Shown here piece by piece: positions 1-9,461 of a stretch of 64,000 nt of DNA; positions within the stretch are counted from its first letter, which is position 1; the number at the start of each line of letters is the position of its first letter. The notes below the pieces were generated by a model. That model was given only the letters and a program-made list of their open reading frames with translations, had not been told where the DNA came from and made no database searches. Location: contig JAFAFE010000006.1 of the NCBI GenBank assembly GCA_023423655.1, positions 310,001 to 374,000 of the forward strand. Direction: 5' to 3'. The stretch is from Pseudomonadota bacterium (GTDB lineage Bacteria > Pseudomonadota > Alphaproteobacteria > Sphingomonadales > Sphingomonadaceae). Position numbers and translations under genes: made by a program.

Positions 1-104
1 AGGGCGAAACGTTTGACGAAGAAGGCCTCCTCCGCCTGCTGCGTCTCGCGCGCATCGGCTGTGCGGAAATTTTTGCCGCGCAAGACCGCGCTTCGGGACG
101 TTAA
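1..104 (+). CDS. rph: Ribonuclease PH, C-terminal end (partial)
   Basis: This is the last 33 codons and TAA stop of a gene that begins before the window. The visible residues (GETFDEEGLLRLL, then ARIGCAEIF) match the C-terminal helix of ribonuclease PH, the phosphorolytic exonuclease that trims tRNA 3' ends. It ends 5 bases before the rdgB start, and rph followed by rdgB is a common alphaproteobacterial pair, which supports the call. Only the C-terminus is visible, so catalytic residues cannot be checked. Confidence 0.75.
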   Translation, partial: GETFDEEGLLRLLRLARIGCAEIFAAQDRASGR

Positions 105-109
105 GCCAC

Positions 110-724
110 ATGGACCATCGCAAGCTTGAGCCCGGCAAGATTGTCGTTGCCACCTATAATGCGGGCAAGGTGCGTGAAATCAAGGATTTGCTCGCGCATC
201 TTGGCATGACGCCTGTCTCGGTCGCCGAGTTCGACTTGGAAGAACCGGAGGAAACCGAGGATACATTCGTCGGCAACGCGCTCATCAAGGCGCGCGCGGC
301 GGCTGAAGGCACCGGCATGGTGTCGCTGGCCGACGATAGCGGCCTGATGGTCGATGCTTTAGGCGGCGAACCCGGCGTCTATACCGCCAACTGGGCCGAG
401 CTTCCCGACGGCACGCGCGATTGGGATATGGCGATGCAAAAGGTCGAAGACGCGCTCGCCGCTTTGGGACCGGACGCACCGCGCGGTTGCCAGTTCGTCT
501 GCACCCTCGCGCTCGCTTGGCCCGATGGCCATTATGAAGTGTTTGAAGGCCAAGTGCGCGGCAATCTCGTCTGGCCTCCGCGCGGGGACAAAGGCTTCGG
601 CTATGACCCGGTATTCCAGCCACTCGGCCATGCGGAAACATTTGCCGAAATGGACCCGGCCCAAAAACACGCGATGAGCCATCGGGCAGAGGCGTTCAGG
701 CGGCTGGTTGCGGCGTCTTTGTGA
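110..724 (+). CDS. rdgB: RdgB/HAM1 non-canonical purine NTP pyrophosphatase
   Basis: 204-residue RdgB/HAM1 family protein, which hydrolyses dITP, ITP and XTP to the monophosphates and so keeps deaminated purines out of DNA and RNA. The N-terminal substrate-binding motif is visible (ATYNAGKVREI, near residue 14), followed by the family's SLADDSGLMVDAL stretch near residue 72 and GDKGFGYDPVF near residue 158, with the typical SHRAEAFRRL ending. Length is normal for the family. It starts 5 bases after the rph stop, so the two are probably co-transcribed. A minus-strand patatin gene follows after a palindromic repeat. Confidence 0.95.
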   Translation: MDHRKLEPGKIVVATYNAGKVREIKDLLAHLGMTPVSVAEFDLEEPEETEDTFVGNALIKARAAAEGTGMVSLADDSGLMVDALGGEPGVYTANWAELPDGTRDWDMAMQKVEDALAALGPDAPRGCQFVCTLALAWPDGHYEVFEGQVRGNLVWPPRGDKGFGYDPVFQPLGHAETFAEMDPAQKHAMSHRAEAFRRLVAASL

Positions 725-747
725 GGTGAATATCCTAAAATATACCC

Positions 748-834
748 GTTAGTCCTGAGCGTGTCGAAGGACGTTCCTGAACTTTAGACTGTGGGTGACT
801 GAGGGTCGCCCTTCGACAAGCTCAGGGCTAGCGG
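748..834. repeat. Palindromic intergenic repeat
   Basis: Two 17-base arms, 754-770 (CCTGAGCGTGTCGAAGG) and 810-826 (CCTTCGACAAGCTCAGG), are inverted copies with one mismatch, and the flanks GTTAG/CTAGC extend the match. The arms lie in the gap between convergent rdgB and the patatin gene. Such arms are frequent between sphingomonad genes. The RNA would fold into a long hairpin, so it may end transcription from either side. Confidence 0.75.
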
Positions 835-876
835 TTTTGGGTAAGGAAGCAAGGTAGGGCAGCCGTCCCCTCACCC

Positions 877-3225
877 TCACCCCTCCGCGCCAATCTCCTT
901 GCGCAGCCCGGCGATCAGATCGTTTACCGCTGTTAACCGCGGCTCTTCCTCGTCCAATATCGCATGGAACAGCGTGCGGCGTAATTCCACCAAACGGCCC
1001 GGGGGCAAGGCTTTACCCGCGGGCATGGTGGAGGCGATGATGTCGAGCATCCGTTCGGCCCCGTGGAGCCGCCCCCATAGATAATCATTTTCGCGGTAAG
1101 AGCGGCTGAAGAACGCGCCGAAACTGTTGAACTGGATGCCCTTCAAGGTCGCCTGCGCGCCGCCTTGGCGGATGGCCGAAGCATCATTGGGCGAAATACG
1201 GTCGACCTTGATCGGATCATATTCATCGCTCCCCTCGCCTTGCAGCAAGGGCAAGGTCGCAATGTCATAATAAGGAAAGCCCAGATAAGAGAGCAGCATT
1301 TCGCGCCGCTCGGCCTTGGGGAGCGCGGCCAGAGCTTCGGTCATGCGCGCGTCCACAATGGAATCGGTTTCGGCAAGGTCGCAGTCGCGCTCCAACTGCA
1401 TCAACAATTCGCCAATCCGGCTCGCCGCCGTGTCGGGATGGCCAAAACGGTGCGCGTCGAAAAAATTGCGCGATTGCCGTTCGAAATAAAGCGCAAGGCA
1501 GCTATAAATCGCCTCACGCATCGCGCTCACCGCTTCTTCGGGCACCTCGCCCTTGGCTTCGATTGCTTCATCCAGCCGTCGCGCAAGGAAGCGCAACCGG
1601 CGGATACGGAAGCCGAGGTCAAAGCTGCGGAAGAAATGGATGACCGCATCGCTCGCGCCATCACCATGCGGCCCGCTAATCTGGTCGAGCCCGCGCGCGC
1701 GGATTTCGGTCCAGACCGCTTGCCGGATATGTTCGCGGTCACGGCTATCGGTGAGGCCCAATATGCCGCAAAGCTGCACCGCCAAATCTTCGACAATGCC
1801 GGATAATTTGAGATGGCCATAAGCGACATAGGCAAATCCGGCGGCATCGGCGGCGCGTTTTTGTGCGGTGGAGCGCCAGGAGGCAAGCCGCGATACGGTC
1901 GGCCTATCGAGAAAGAAAGTGCGGCCGAATAATTTCTGGACGCGCTCGTCCACCTCGTCGCGCATCGCGTCGATAATCCGCCGCATCCGCCGGATCCGCG
2001 ACGAACGGCCCGCAATCATTTCGACATTATCGCGGATCGGCTGTTCGCGCGGAATGTCGGACATCGCCCCGAAAATCGTGGTGAAAAAGCCCGGCAGCGC
2101 CGAACCATCCTCGCCGCGCTTGGCGGTCATGCGGATGCTGCGCAAGTCGGGCTTGGGGTCGATATAGACGATGCGCCGGTCCACCTCGCGCCGCGCCGGA
2201 CGCCCGCGCAATTCGGCAATCGCCGGACCGAAAGGCGCATTGGCCAGCACCGACCCGTCGATCAGCACCGTGTCTTCCGCGCTGCCGATGGCCGATTGGC
2301 GCGGAAGCTGGGTGGTCAGAAAATCATCGCGCTGGGGCCAAGCATGGTCGCGCTCTTCCAACACCGCATCCAGTTCGCGCACCGTAAAAGGCGGGAAAGC
2401 CCCCGGAAAACTGGCGGTCGCGCGCGCGGCAAAGGTCAAGCCCGCAATATCGCCCAGCGCATCATGCGTGCTTTGCTGGTAACGGAAATTGAGCGTCAGC
2501 CGATGTTCGGTTTCGATGACTTCGGCGGGGCTGTGCAACTCCATCCGCTGCGGATAGCCGGCAAAGTCGGTGACGGTGACAATCAGGTCAAGCGGCTGTT
2601 CGGGCGGCACCAACGGCCTTGGCATTTCGCCTTCGGGCAGCGATTTGGCCATCGCGTCAAACGCATCGAGCAGCATCCCCGCAAATTGCTTGCCGCCAAA
2701 GGGCGGTTCGAACCAGCGCGCGCGGACAAATTGCGAGACTTTGTCGCGCACTTCTTCTTGGGTGGCGACTTCGACGGTGCGGTCGATCACATTGCCCTGC
2801 CGCTTGGTCGCGGCCCAAGCAATCGGCACCGCCCAGAATTTGGTAAAGCCCGACAAGGGCCGCGCGTCGGGGTCGAGCAGTTCGTTCACATCGGCTTTGC
2901 TGAGCCATAAATCGGTGAGCGGATCGAGCGACTGGCCAGTGGCAATCGCTTGGGCGAGGAACACCCCGTTGATGCCGCCAGCACTCGCGCCCGCTATAAT
3001 ATCGACAAACACACGGGTGCGGGTGGCCGTCACCATTTCAATATCGGCGATGAGTTGGCGATAGACCTCTTCGGTCGCGGACAGGCGCATATCGGCGTCA
3101 TGGGCGGCTCTGCTGGCGCGCGCTGCGTGCCAGATTTCCTTGGTAATGCCGTGCATATAGACGGCAAGGCTGATGCCTCCATAGCATACCAGCGCCAGCC
3201 GTAATTCCTTTTCCCGCATGGCCAA
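877..3225 (-). CDS. Patatin-like phospholipase domain protein
   Basis: 782-residue protein with an N-terminal patatin fold. Visible are the oxyanion-hole region (CYGGISLAVYMHG, near residue 14), the nucleophile elbow GASAGG with Ser81, and the Asp of the catalytic dyad in DGSVLANAPF near residue 320. This supports a Ser-Asp lipid acyl hydrolase. The long remainder is mostly helical, lacks a recognisable second enzyme domain, and fits the large 'patatin-like protein' family of actinobacteria and alphaproteobacteria. There is no signal peptide or obvious membrane segment, so it is probably cytoplasmic or membrane-peripheral. Substrate is unknown. It is transcribed divergently from the small secreted protein that follows. 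Confidence 0.85.
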   Translation of the reverse strand: MAMREKELRLALVCYGGISLAVYMHGITKEIWHAARASRAAHDADMRLSATEEVYRQLIADIEMVTATRTRVFVDIIAGASAGGINGVFLAQAIATGQSLDPLTDLWLSKADVNELLDPDARPLSGFTKFWAVPIAWAATKRQGNVIDRTVEVATQEEVRDKVSQFVRARWFEPPFGGKQFAGMLLDAFDAMAKSLPEGEMPRPLVPPEQPLDLIVTVTDFAGYPQRMELHSPAEVIETEHRLTLNFRYQQSTHDALGDIAGLTFAARATASFPGAFPPFTVRELDAVLEERDHAWPQRDDFLTTQLPRQSAIGSAEDTVLIDGSVLANAPFGPAIAELRGRPARREVDRRIVYIDPKPDLRSIRMTAKRGEDGSALPGFFTTIFGAMSDIPREQPIRDNVEMIAGRSSRIRRMRRIIDAMRDEVDERVQKLFGRTFFLDRPTVSRLASWRSTAQKRAADAAGFAYVAYGHLKLSGIVEDLAVQLCGILGLTDSRDREHIRQAVWTEIRARGLDQISGPHGDGASDAVIHFFRSFDLGFRIRRLRFLARRLDEAIEAKGEVPEEAVSAMREAIYSCLALYFERQSRNFFDAHRFGHPDTAASRIGELLMQLERDCDLAETDSIVDARMTEALAALPKAERREMLLSYLGFPYYDIATLPLLQGEGSDEYDPIKVDRISPNDASAIRQGGAQATLKGIQFNSFGAFFSRSYRENDYLWGRLHGAERMLDIIASTMPAGKALPPGRLVELRRTLFHAILDEEEPRLTAVNDLIAGLRKEIGAEG

Positions 3226-3336
3226 GAGGTAGCAGCTTTTGCGCCGATGACAAATCTGCTTTGCGTAAAAAAGGGCCGGAACCGGCGCGCACCATGCGCG
3301 TTACATGGGGGAGTTCAACCTGCACGGAGGGGCAAG

Positions 3337-3777
3337 ATGAAGACGGTATTGATAAGTTTGATGGCGGGCGGCGCGATGATGGCGGCCTCGCCTTTGCTCG
3401 CACAATCGACCAGCCTTGATGATAGCGTAGCCAAGGTCGGCACGCAGACCGAAGCGAGCGCCGATACGCCAACCAATAAGCGCGATGGCCGCAAGGCATC
3501 CGAAATCGAAGCGACCCGCGGACTTAATGCAGAAGCGGCGAACAAGGCCAAGTCGGATGTCGCCTCAATCCAGGCGCAACAGGAAAAATATAAAGCCGAT
3601 GTCGCCGCCTATGAAGCGGCCACCAAGGCGCGCGAAGAACAGATTGCGCGCGACAAGGCCGAATATGACGCGCGTATGGCCGATTATAACCAGAAAAAGG
3701 CGGATTGGGACGCCTGTGTCGCGGGTGACAAAGCGCGCTGTGCGATAGTCGCACCGCCCCCGCCGCCTGCCGAATAA
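3337..3777 (+). CDS. Small secreted coiled-coil protein, function unknown
   Basis: 146 residues. The ATG at 3337 is chosen because a strong GGAGGGG ribosome site lies 5 bases upstream and it begins directly with a signal peptide (MKTVLISLMAGGAMMAASPLLAQ, cleavage after Ala-Gln). An upstream in-frame ATG at 3247 would bury the signal. The mature protein is rich in Ala, Lys, Glu and Asp and has a long heptad-like stretch (about residues 65-125) suggesting a coiled coil, a CVAGDKARC cysteine pair, and a PPPPPAE tail. I do not recognise a family. It is probably periplasmic. A good terminator follows. Confidence 0.75.
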   Translation: MKTVLISLMAGGAMMAASPLLAQSTSLDDSVAKVGTQTEASADTPTNKRDGRKASEIEATRGLNAEAANKAKSDVASIQAQQEKYKADVAAYEAATKAREEQIARDKAEYDARMADYNQKKADWDACVAGDKARCAIVAPPPPPAE

Positions 3778-3797
3778 TCCGCTTATCCTTATTTTTT

Positions 3798-3838
3798 AAA
3801 GAGCGGGTGCCGGGGTGAAAACCGGCACCCGCTCTTTT
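3798..3838 (+). terminator. Rho-independent terminator
   Basis: A perfect 13-base-pair stem (3801-3813 with 3822-3834, GAGCGGGTGCCGG) and an 8-base loop are followed by TTTT and preceded by AAA. It closes the small secreted-protein gene and separates it from priA. Confidence 0.85.
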
Positions 3839-3870
3839 CATGTCCGCTCGCTTTCCCTATCTCCAAGCCC

Positions 3871-6036
3871 ATGAATCGCGCGCGCGTTATCCTGTTCAAT
3901 TCGGCTCTAGGGCCGCTCGATTATCGCGTGCCAGCCGATATGAAGGTCGAACCCGGATCGCTGGTTGAAGCCCCGCTCGGCCCGCGCCGGATGCTTGGCG
4001 TTGTGTGGGAGGAGGAGGCGTTCAACGTCGAAACTGTGGGCGATAACCGCCTGCGCAACCTCCTTCATGTCTATCCGATCCCGCCCGTCGCCAAGCCGCT
4101 GCGCGAACTGGTGTTGTGGACGGCGGACTATTATCTTGCGCATCCCGCCTCGGTGCTGCGCATGGTGGTGCCGGGGTCGGCCTTGGGCCAGCCGGGACGG
4201 CCTATCATCGAATATCGCGCCAATGGCACACTCCCGCCGCGCATGACTGCGCAGCGCGAACAGGCGATGGAGCGGATCAGCGACACCCAAGCCACCTCGC
4301 GCGAACTGGCAGCCATTGCCGAGGTCAGCGAGGCGGTAGTGCGCGGGCTTATCAAGGCGGGCGCGTTCGACCGGGTCGAGGTCGCGACCGACCAGCCCTT
4401 TCCCGCCCCCGACCCCGCTTTCGCGCCGCCTGTCCTGTCGGACGCACAGGCAGCAGCAGCGACGCAGATGGTCGATGCGGTCAAGGCGCATGATTTCCGC
4501 CCTTTCCTGCTCGATGGCGTCACCGGATCCGGCAAAACCGAAGTTTATTTCGAAGCCGTCGCGCAGGCAATCCGCGAAGGGCGGCAGACATTGGTGCTGC
4601 TCCCCGAAATTGCGCTGACCGAACCCTTTCTGACGCGCTTTACCGCACGGTTCGGGTGCGAGCCGGTCACATGGCATTCGGGGATGCGCGCCTCCGAACG
4701 CCGCCGCGCTTGGCACGCCATCTCGTCGGGCGAGGCGCAAGTGGTGGTCGGCGCGCGGTCGGCTTTATTCCTGCCTTATGCGAAACTCGGGCTGATCGTG
4801 GTCGATGAAGCGCATGAAACCAGCTTCAAACAGGAAGATGGCGTCCATTATCATGCGCGCGATGTGGCGGTGATGCGCGGCAAATTCGAAACCTGTCCGG
4901 TGGTCCTCGCCTCCGCCACCCCCGCGATCGAAAGTCGTGTGCAGGTCGAAGCGGGGCGCTATGAGGAGCTCACCCTGCCCTCGCGTTTTGGTGCAGCCGA
5001 ACTGCCCGACATCAAGGCCATTGATATGCGCGATGACCCGCCCGACCGTGGAATGTGGCTTGCGCCCAAACTGGTCGCTGCGCTCGCCGACCGGCTCGAC
5101 AAGGGCGAGCAGAGCCTGTTGTTCCTCAACCGCCGGGGCTATGCGCCGCTGACCTTGTGCCGCACCTGTGGCTACCGCTTCCAATGCCCGAATTGCAGCG
5201 CGTGGATGGTCGAACATCGCCTCGTGCGCCGGCTTGCCTGCCATCATTGCGGCCATGTCATGCCGCCGCCGGACGCTTGCCCCGAATGTAAGGATGAAGA
5301 CAGCCTTGTCGCGTGCGGCCCCGGTGTCGAGCGCATTGCCGATGAAGTCACCGCTTTATTCCCGACCGCGCGCGTTGCGGTGGTCACCTCCGACACCTTA
5401 TGGTCGCCCGCCAAGGCCGCCGAATTTGTCGCGCAGATGGAAGCGGGGGCGATTGATATTATCGTCGGCACCCAGCTTGTCACCAAAGGCTATCATTTTC
5501 CCGAACTCACATTGGTCGGGGTTATCGACGCGGATTTGGGGCTGGAGGGCGGCGATTTGCGCGCTGCCGAGCGCACCTTCCAACAGGTCGCACAGGTTGC
5601 GGGGCGTGCGGGGCGCGGCGAGAAGCCGGGCGAGGTGTTCATCCAGACGCGGCTCCCTACTGCGCCCGTGATGGAAGCGCTGATTTCGGGCGAGCGCGAA
5701 GATTTCTACCGCGCCGAAACCGATGCGCGCCGCCACGCCCATGCGCCGCCTTTTGGCCGGTTTGCAGGGATTATCATATCGTCCGAAGATGCCGAACTTG
5801 CCCAGCGTATCGCGCGCGATATTGGCGAAGCTGCGCCGCAATCGGACGATATGCACATATACGGCCCCGCCCCCGCGCCGCTTTCGATGCTGCGCGGCCG
5901 CCACCGCCACCGCCTGCTTGTCCATGCCAAGCGCAATTTTGCGATGCAGGATGCGATCCGCCACTGGCTTGGCAGCGTCGAATGGCCGAGCAAGGTGCGC
6001 GTCACCGTGGACGTGGACCCTTATAGCTTCGTTTAA
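3871..6036 (+). CDS. priA: Primosomal protein N' (replication restart helicase)
   Basis: 721-residue PriA, the 3'-5' helicase that recognises stalled forks and starts replisome reloading. In order: N-terminal 3' DNA-binding domain, a winged-helix segment, Walker A GVTGSGKTE (residues 216-224), DEAH box (312-315), the zinc module with paired cysteines (CRTCGYRFQCPNC then CHHCGHVMPPPDACPEC, near 430-475), and helicase C motifs ending in QVAGRAGRG. All motifs look intact and length is typical. Its stop overlaps by 4 bases the stop of the convergent peptidase gene. Confidence 0.97.
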   Translation: MNRARVILFNSALGPLDYRVPADMKVEPGSLVEAPLGPRRMLGVVWEEEAFNVETVGDNRLRNLLHVYPIPPVAKPLRELVLWTADYYLAHPASVLRMVVPGSALGQPGRPIIEYRANGTLPPRMTAQREQAMERISDTQATSRELAAIAEVSEAVVRGLIKAGAFDRVEVATDQPFPAPDPAFAPPVLSDAQAAAATQMVDAVKAHDFRPFLLDGVTGSGKTEVYFEAVAQAIREGRQTLVLLPEIALTEPFLTRFTARFGCEPVTWHSGMRASERRRAWHAISSGEAQVVVGARSALFLPYAKLGLIVVDEAHETSFKQEDGVHYHARDVAVMRGKFETCPVVLASATPAIESRVQVEAGRYEELTLPSRFGAAELPDIKAIDMRDDPPDRGMWLAPKLVAALADRLDKGEQSLLFLNRRGYAPLTLCRTCGYRFQCPNCSAWMVEHRLVRRLACHHCGHVMPPPDACPECKDEDSLVACGPGVERIADEVTALFPTARVAVVTSDTLWSPAKAAEFVAQMEAGAIDIIVGTQLVTKGYHFPELTLVGVIDADLGLEGGDLRAAERTFQQVAQVAGRAGRGEKPGEVFIQTRLPTAPVMEALISGEREDFYRAETDARRHAHAPPFGRFAGIIISSEDAELAQRIARDIGEAAPQSDDMHIYGPAPAPLSMLRGRHRHRLLVHAKRNFAMQDAIRHWLGSVEWPSKVRVTVDVDPYSFV

Positions 6037-7559
6037 CGCTTGGCAGGCTTAGCGGCTGGCGTTGGCGGTGTTGCGCCCGGCCCCTCCCATGTTGCGACAT
6101 TGCCGAAATAGCGCCCCAGCGCGACGTGCAAATCCGCATCTTCCGCTGCGCCAGACAGGATCACGCTATCATTCAACTCATCCTTCGGCCCGTGATAATC
6201 GCCGCCCAGATAGGCTTCGAGCTTTTTCATGTCGGCAAAGCTGCCCCCGACCATCACGGTCGGCACGCCATTGGCCTTGAGCGCCCAGCCGTCCTGCCGT
6301 TGCAGCATGACATTGGACTCGGTGCCTGTTTCGGGCACCCGCCCCATTGCGCGGATGACTTTATCAATATCGTCATCGAGCGCGGTTGAGCCGCGTCCCA
6401 ATATCGCGACCTTTTCGCCCTTGGGGACGACCGCCACCGTATCAAGGTTGATCGCCAGCGCGATCTTGTCGAGCGGGATGGCGGGATGCGCGGCAAAGGC
6501 ATAGGCACCGAGCAGCCCTTTCTCCTCCGCCGTGGTCGCGAGGAAATAAATATCGCGGTCCATTTGCGGCGCTTTGGCGAGCCGCTTGGCGGCTTCGATC
6601 AGCACCGCAATGCCGCTCGCATTATCGACCGCGCCGTTACAGATGCGGTCCGCCTCGCCTTCGGGACGGCACAGCCCCAGATGGTCCCAATGGCCCAGAA
6701 ACAGGATAGCGCCTTTATCGCTGCCAAGTTTGCCCGCTATTTTGGCGACGATATTGTGGCTGCGGGTGCGCTGTGTCGTGGTCGCAACCGCCAGCCGCGC
6801 TTCATCCTTGAGCGCCACCGGTTCAAAGCCCGGCACCGCCGCCTGCACGGTCAGATCGTCAATCCGCAAGCGGTTGGCATCAAGCAAGGCCTTGGCGGTC
6901 GGCATCCGCATCATGCCTTCGACTTTGGCCGAGGACAGGCGGCTATCTATGGTCGTGCCATCGGTGAAATTGCGTTTATAGGCGTTCCAATTAGCCTTTT
7001 CCGGCAAGATGCCGATAACCGCCGCCGCGCCCGCCGCCGCAACCACATCCCGCCGTGCGCTATAGCTGCGCATGGTGCCATAATCAGGCTCGGCCATGAG
7101 CAGCAGCACCAGCTTGCCCGCAACATCGCCTTCGACCTTGCCGTCGGCATCGACGCCATAGCCTGCAAACAATATCGTCAGTTTGTCGAGTTTGACAGCC
7201 GCCTCGCGGCTGCGCAGCATCACCGCATCATTGGAAAAGGACAGCCGTTTGCCGCTACCGCGCACCGAAAGCTGGCTTTTGCCGGGCGTCAGCGTGAGCA
7301 AATCCACCGGTTGATACCAGCCGCCATCGGGCATCCCGCCCTTCAATCCGGCCGCCGACCATTGGTTTGCAATATAGGTAACGGTTTTGCTTTCGCCCGC
7401 CGTTCCGGGCGCGCGGCCTTCATAATCATCGCTTGCAAGCACCGCGATATGCTGGCGCAAATCCGCCTCACTGATCGGCGTAAAGTCCGCCGCCACCGCC
7501 AGCACGGGCGTCACCAGCGCCATGAGCGCGATACCGAATTTGAAACGCATCCCTGTCAT
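6033..7559 (-). CDS. M28-family zinc aminopeptidase, exported
   Basis: 508 residues with a signal peptide (hydrophobic to about residue 23, VLAVAADF). The C-terminal half is an M28 peptidase domain: HWDHLG supplies a first zinc His, CNGAVDNASG the bridging Asp, and TAEEKGLLGAYAF the catalytic Glu and zinc ligand. Between the leader and catalytic domain lies a PA-like insertion, common in M28 proteins with DUF-type N-termini. Likely periplasmic and releases N-terminal residues from peptides. An ATG three codons downstream (7550) is an equally possible start. It lies 15 bases downstream of the CoA-ester lyase gene and may share its transcript. Confidence 0.88.
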   Translation of the reverse strand: MTGMRFKFGIALMALVTPVLAVAADFTPISEADLRQHIAVLASDDYEGRAPGTAGESKTVTYIANQWSAAGLKGGMPDGGWYQPVDLLTLTPGKSQLSVRGSGKRLSFSNDAVMLRSREAAVKLDKLTILFAGYGVDADGKVEGDVAGKLVLLLMAEPDYGTMRSYSARRDVVAAAGAAAVIGILPEKANWNAYKRNFTDGTTIDSRLSSAKVEGMMRMPTAKALLDANRLRIDDLTVQAAVPGFEPVALKDEARLAVATTTQRTRSHNIVAKIAGKLGSDKGAILFLGHWDHLGLCRPEGEADRICNGAVDNASGIAVLIEAAKRLAKAPQMDRDIYFLATTAEEKGLLGAYAFAAHPAIPLDKIALAINLDTVAVVPKGEKVAILGRGSTALDDDIDKVIRAMGRVPETGTESNVMLQRQDGWALKANGVPTVMVGGSFADMKKLEAYLGGDYHGPKDELNDSVILSGAAEDADLHVALGRYFGNVATWEGPGATPPTPAAKPAKR

Positions 7560-7574
7560 TCGCCTGATCGCCCC

Positions 7575-8447
7575 TTATTTGTCCCCGACCCCGTTGGCCC
7601 GCTGTCTATCCTGCCTATCGCGCGCGAGCAGCGCACGGGCGCTCGCTATATGCATATCTTCAACCATCCGGTCGCGAAAGCGGATTGCGCCTACCCCGTC
7701 GGGATTGGCTTCGATCAACGCCACCAGCGCGCGCGCATCGGCAAGCTCGGCCTCCGATGGCGCAAAGCGTTGGTTCGCAATGGCGACCTGCGCGGGGTGG
7801 ATGAGCGTTTTGCCATCATAGCCCCAGCGCCGCCCTTGTGCACATTCTGCGGCCAAGCCGTTGGCATCTTTGACATCATTATAAACGCCATCGAGCGCCC
7901 AGCCACCGGCAGCACGCGCGGCCAGCACAATCATCTGCGACACAAGGATAAGCCCCTCGCGCGCCGGATCTGCGGGGAGGCGCATATCATGGGCGACATC
8001 ATTGAGGCCCGCAATCAGGCCGATAACGCCGGACGCCGCCGCAATCGCGCGCGCTTCAAAGGCGGCAGCGGGCGATTCAATCATCGCCAGCACCGGACGG
8101 CCAAGCCGTTTCGCCAGCGCCGCTATCTCCGCCGCGCTTTCAACCTTGGGGACGACCACGACATCGGCCCCGCTATTTGCCGCCGCTGAAACATCGGCGT
8201 CATGCCAGGGCGTGCCGATGCCATTGATTCGCAAGGCTTTGATTGCACCGCCAAAATTCCCTGCCAGCGCCTCTATAGCTGCCGCGCGCGCGTCCTCTTT
8301 TTGGTCCGGGCGGACGGCGTCTTCCAGCTCGACAATCACCATATCCGCACCCATATCCACGCCCGGCGCAGCAAGCTTTGCCAAGGCTTTGACGTTGGAT
8401 GCGGGCACATAAAGCGCGGTGCGCGGGGGGAGCTGTTCGGACAACAT
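7575..8447 (-). CDS. CoA-ester lyase, HpcH/HpaI aldolase (CitE-like)
   Basis: 290-residue TIM-barrel lyase of the CitE/HpcH family. Signatures: RTALYVPASN at the start, VIVELEDAV (acidic metal-binding region), LRINGIGTPWHDAD (the family's R-N-T loop), VVVPKVESAAEI, and MIESPAAAFEARAI carrying a metal-ligand Glu. The ending GYDGKTLIHPAQV is diagnostic. Family members cleave or form acyl-CoA thioesters such as malyl-, citramalyl- or citryl-CoA. No CitD/CitF neighbours are present, so a malyl-CoA/citramalyl-CoA-type role is more likely than citrate lyase. The exact substrate cannot be read. It is divergent from the SPFH gene. Confidence 0.88.
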   Translation of the reverse strand: MLSEQLPPRTALYVPASNVKALAKLAAPGVDMGADMVIVELEDAVRPDQKEDARAAAIEALAGNFGGAIKALRINGIGTPWHDADVSAAANSGADVVVVPKVESAAEIAALAKRLGRPVLAMIESPAAAFEARAIAAASGVIGLIAGLNDVAHDMRLPADPAREGLILVSQMIVLAARAAGGWALDGVYNDVKDANGLAAECAQGRRWGYDGKTLIHPAQVAIANQRFAPSEAELADARALVALIEANPDGVGAIRFRDRMVEDMHIASARALLARDRQDRQRANGVGDK

Positions 8448-8533
8448 TCTGCTTCTATCGGAGGATTATGCTTGGCGGGCAAGCAGGTTCAGGGCAATAT
8501 CAGTGCATTGCTATTCAAAAGGGGCTTGAACCT

Positions 8534-9442
8534 ATGGAAATTTTTGTCGGCGTTCTGGCTTTGCTGGCCGTATTCATTGCCTTTGCGGCGATCACAGTGG
8601 TGCGGCAGGGTTATATGTACACGATCGAGCGGTTTGGCCGCTATACGCACACCGCCTCGCCGGGGTTCAACCTTATCATGCCGTTCGTTGATCGCGTCGG
8701 CCGCAAGGTCAATATGATGGAGCAAGTCCTCGACATTCCGGGGCAGGAAATCATCACCAAAGACAATGCGATGGTTGCGGTCGATGGGGTGGTGTTCTTT
8801 CAGGTGCTGGACCCGGCAAAGGCGGCCTATGAAGTTTCCGACCTCATTACCGCGCTGCTCCAATTGACGACGACCAACCTCAGAACCGTGATGGGGTCGA
8901 TGGATTTGGACGAGCTTTTGTCCAAGCGTGACGAAATTAATGCGCGGCTGCTTTCGGTGGTCGATCATGCGACCGGCCCGTGGGGTGTCAAAATCACCCG
9001 CGTCGAGGTCAAGGACATCCGCCCGCCCGCCGACATTTCCAATGCGATGGCGCGCCAGATGAAGGCCGAGCGTGAAAAACGCGCTAACATTCTTGAAGCC
9101 GAAGGCAGCCGTGCGTCCGAAATCCTGCGCGCTGAAGGCGAAAAGCAGGGCCAGATTTTACAGGCAGAAGGCCGCCGCGAAGCCGCGTTCCGTGATGCCG
9201 AAGCGCGCGAACGTGAAGCCGAGGCCGAAGCCAAGGCAACCCAGATGGTGAGCGAGGCGATTGCCAACGGCAATGCGCAGGCAATCAACTATTTCGTCGC
9301 GCAAAAATATGTCGAGGCGGTCAAGGATTTTGCCAATTCGCCCAACGCCAAAACCATCCTCTTCCCCGTCGAGGCGACCAACCTTATCGGCACATTGGGC
9401 GGCATTGGCGAACTGGCGAAGGACGCACTGGCTAAAAAATAA
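8534..9442 (+). CDS. SPFH/Band 7 membrane protein (QmcA-like)
   Basis: 302 residues. The ATG at 8534 follows AAGGGG and begins with the N-terminal membrane anchor (MEIFVGVLALLAVFIAFAAI). An SPFH/Band 7 domain follows (GFNLIMPFVDRV, VDGVVFFQVLD), then a Glu/Ala-rich coiled coil (MKAEREKRANILEAEG to about residue 255) used for oligomerisation. It resembles QmcA/paraslipin proteins, which form large inner-membrane ring assemblies and interact with membrane proteases. An NfeD gene lies 19 bases downstream, the usual partner of this family, so the two form an operon. Confidence 0.92.
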   Translation: MEIFVGVLALLAVFIAFAAITVVRQGYMYTIERFGRYTHTASPGFNLIMPFVDRVGRKVNMMEQVLDIPGQEIITKDNAMVAVDGVVFFQVLDPAKAAYEVSDLITALLQLTTTNLRTVMGSMDLDELLSKRDEINARLLSVVDHATGPWGVKITRVEVKDIRPPADISNAMARQMKAEREKRANILEAEGSRASEILRAEGEKQGQILQAEGRREAAFRDAEAREREAEAEAKATQMVSEAIANGNAQAINYFVAQKYVEAVKDFANSPNAKTILFPVEATNLIGTLGGIGELAKDALAKK

Positions 9443-9461
9443 GCAAGAGGAATTGGGTCAT

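Noticed and set aside
6486..8189. Long plus-strand frame (567 codons) opposite the M28 peptidase and CoA-ester lyase genes
   Set aside because: It spans two genes with clear domains on the other strand; its sequence is His/Arg/Gln-rich without motifs, as expected for a mirror frame in GC-rich DNA.
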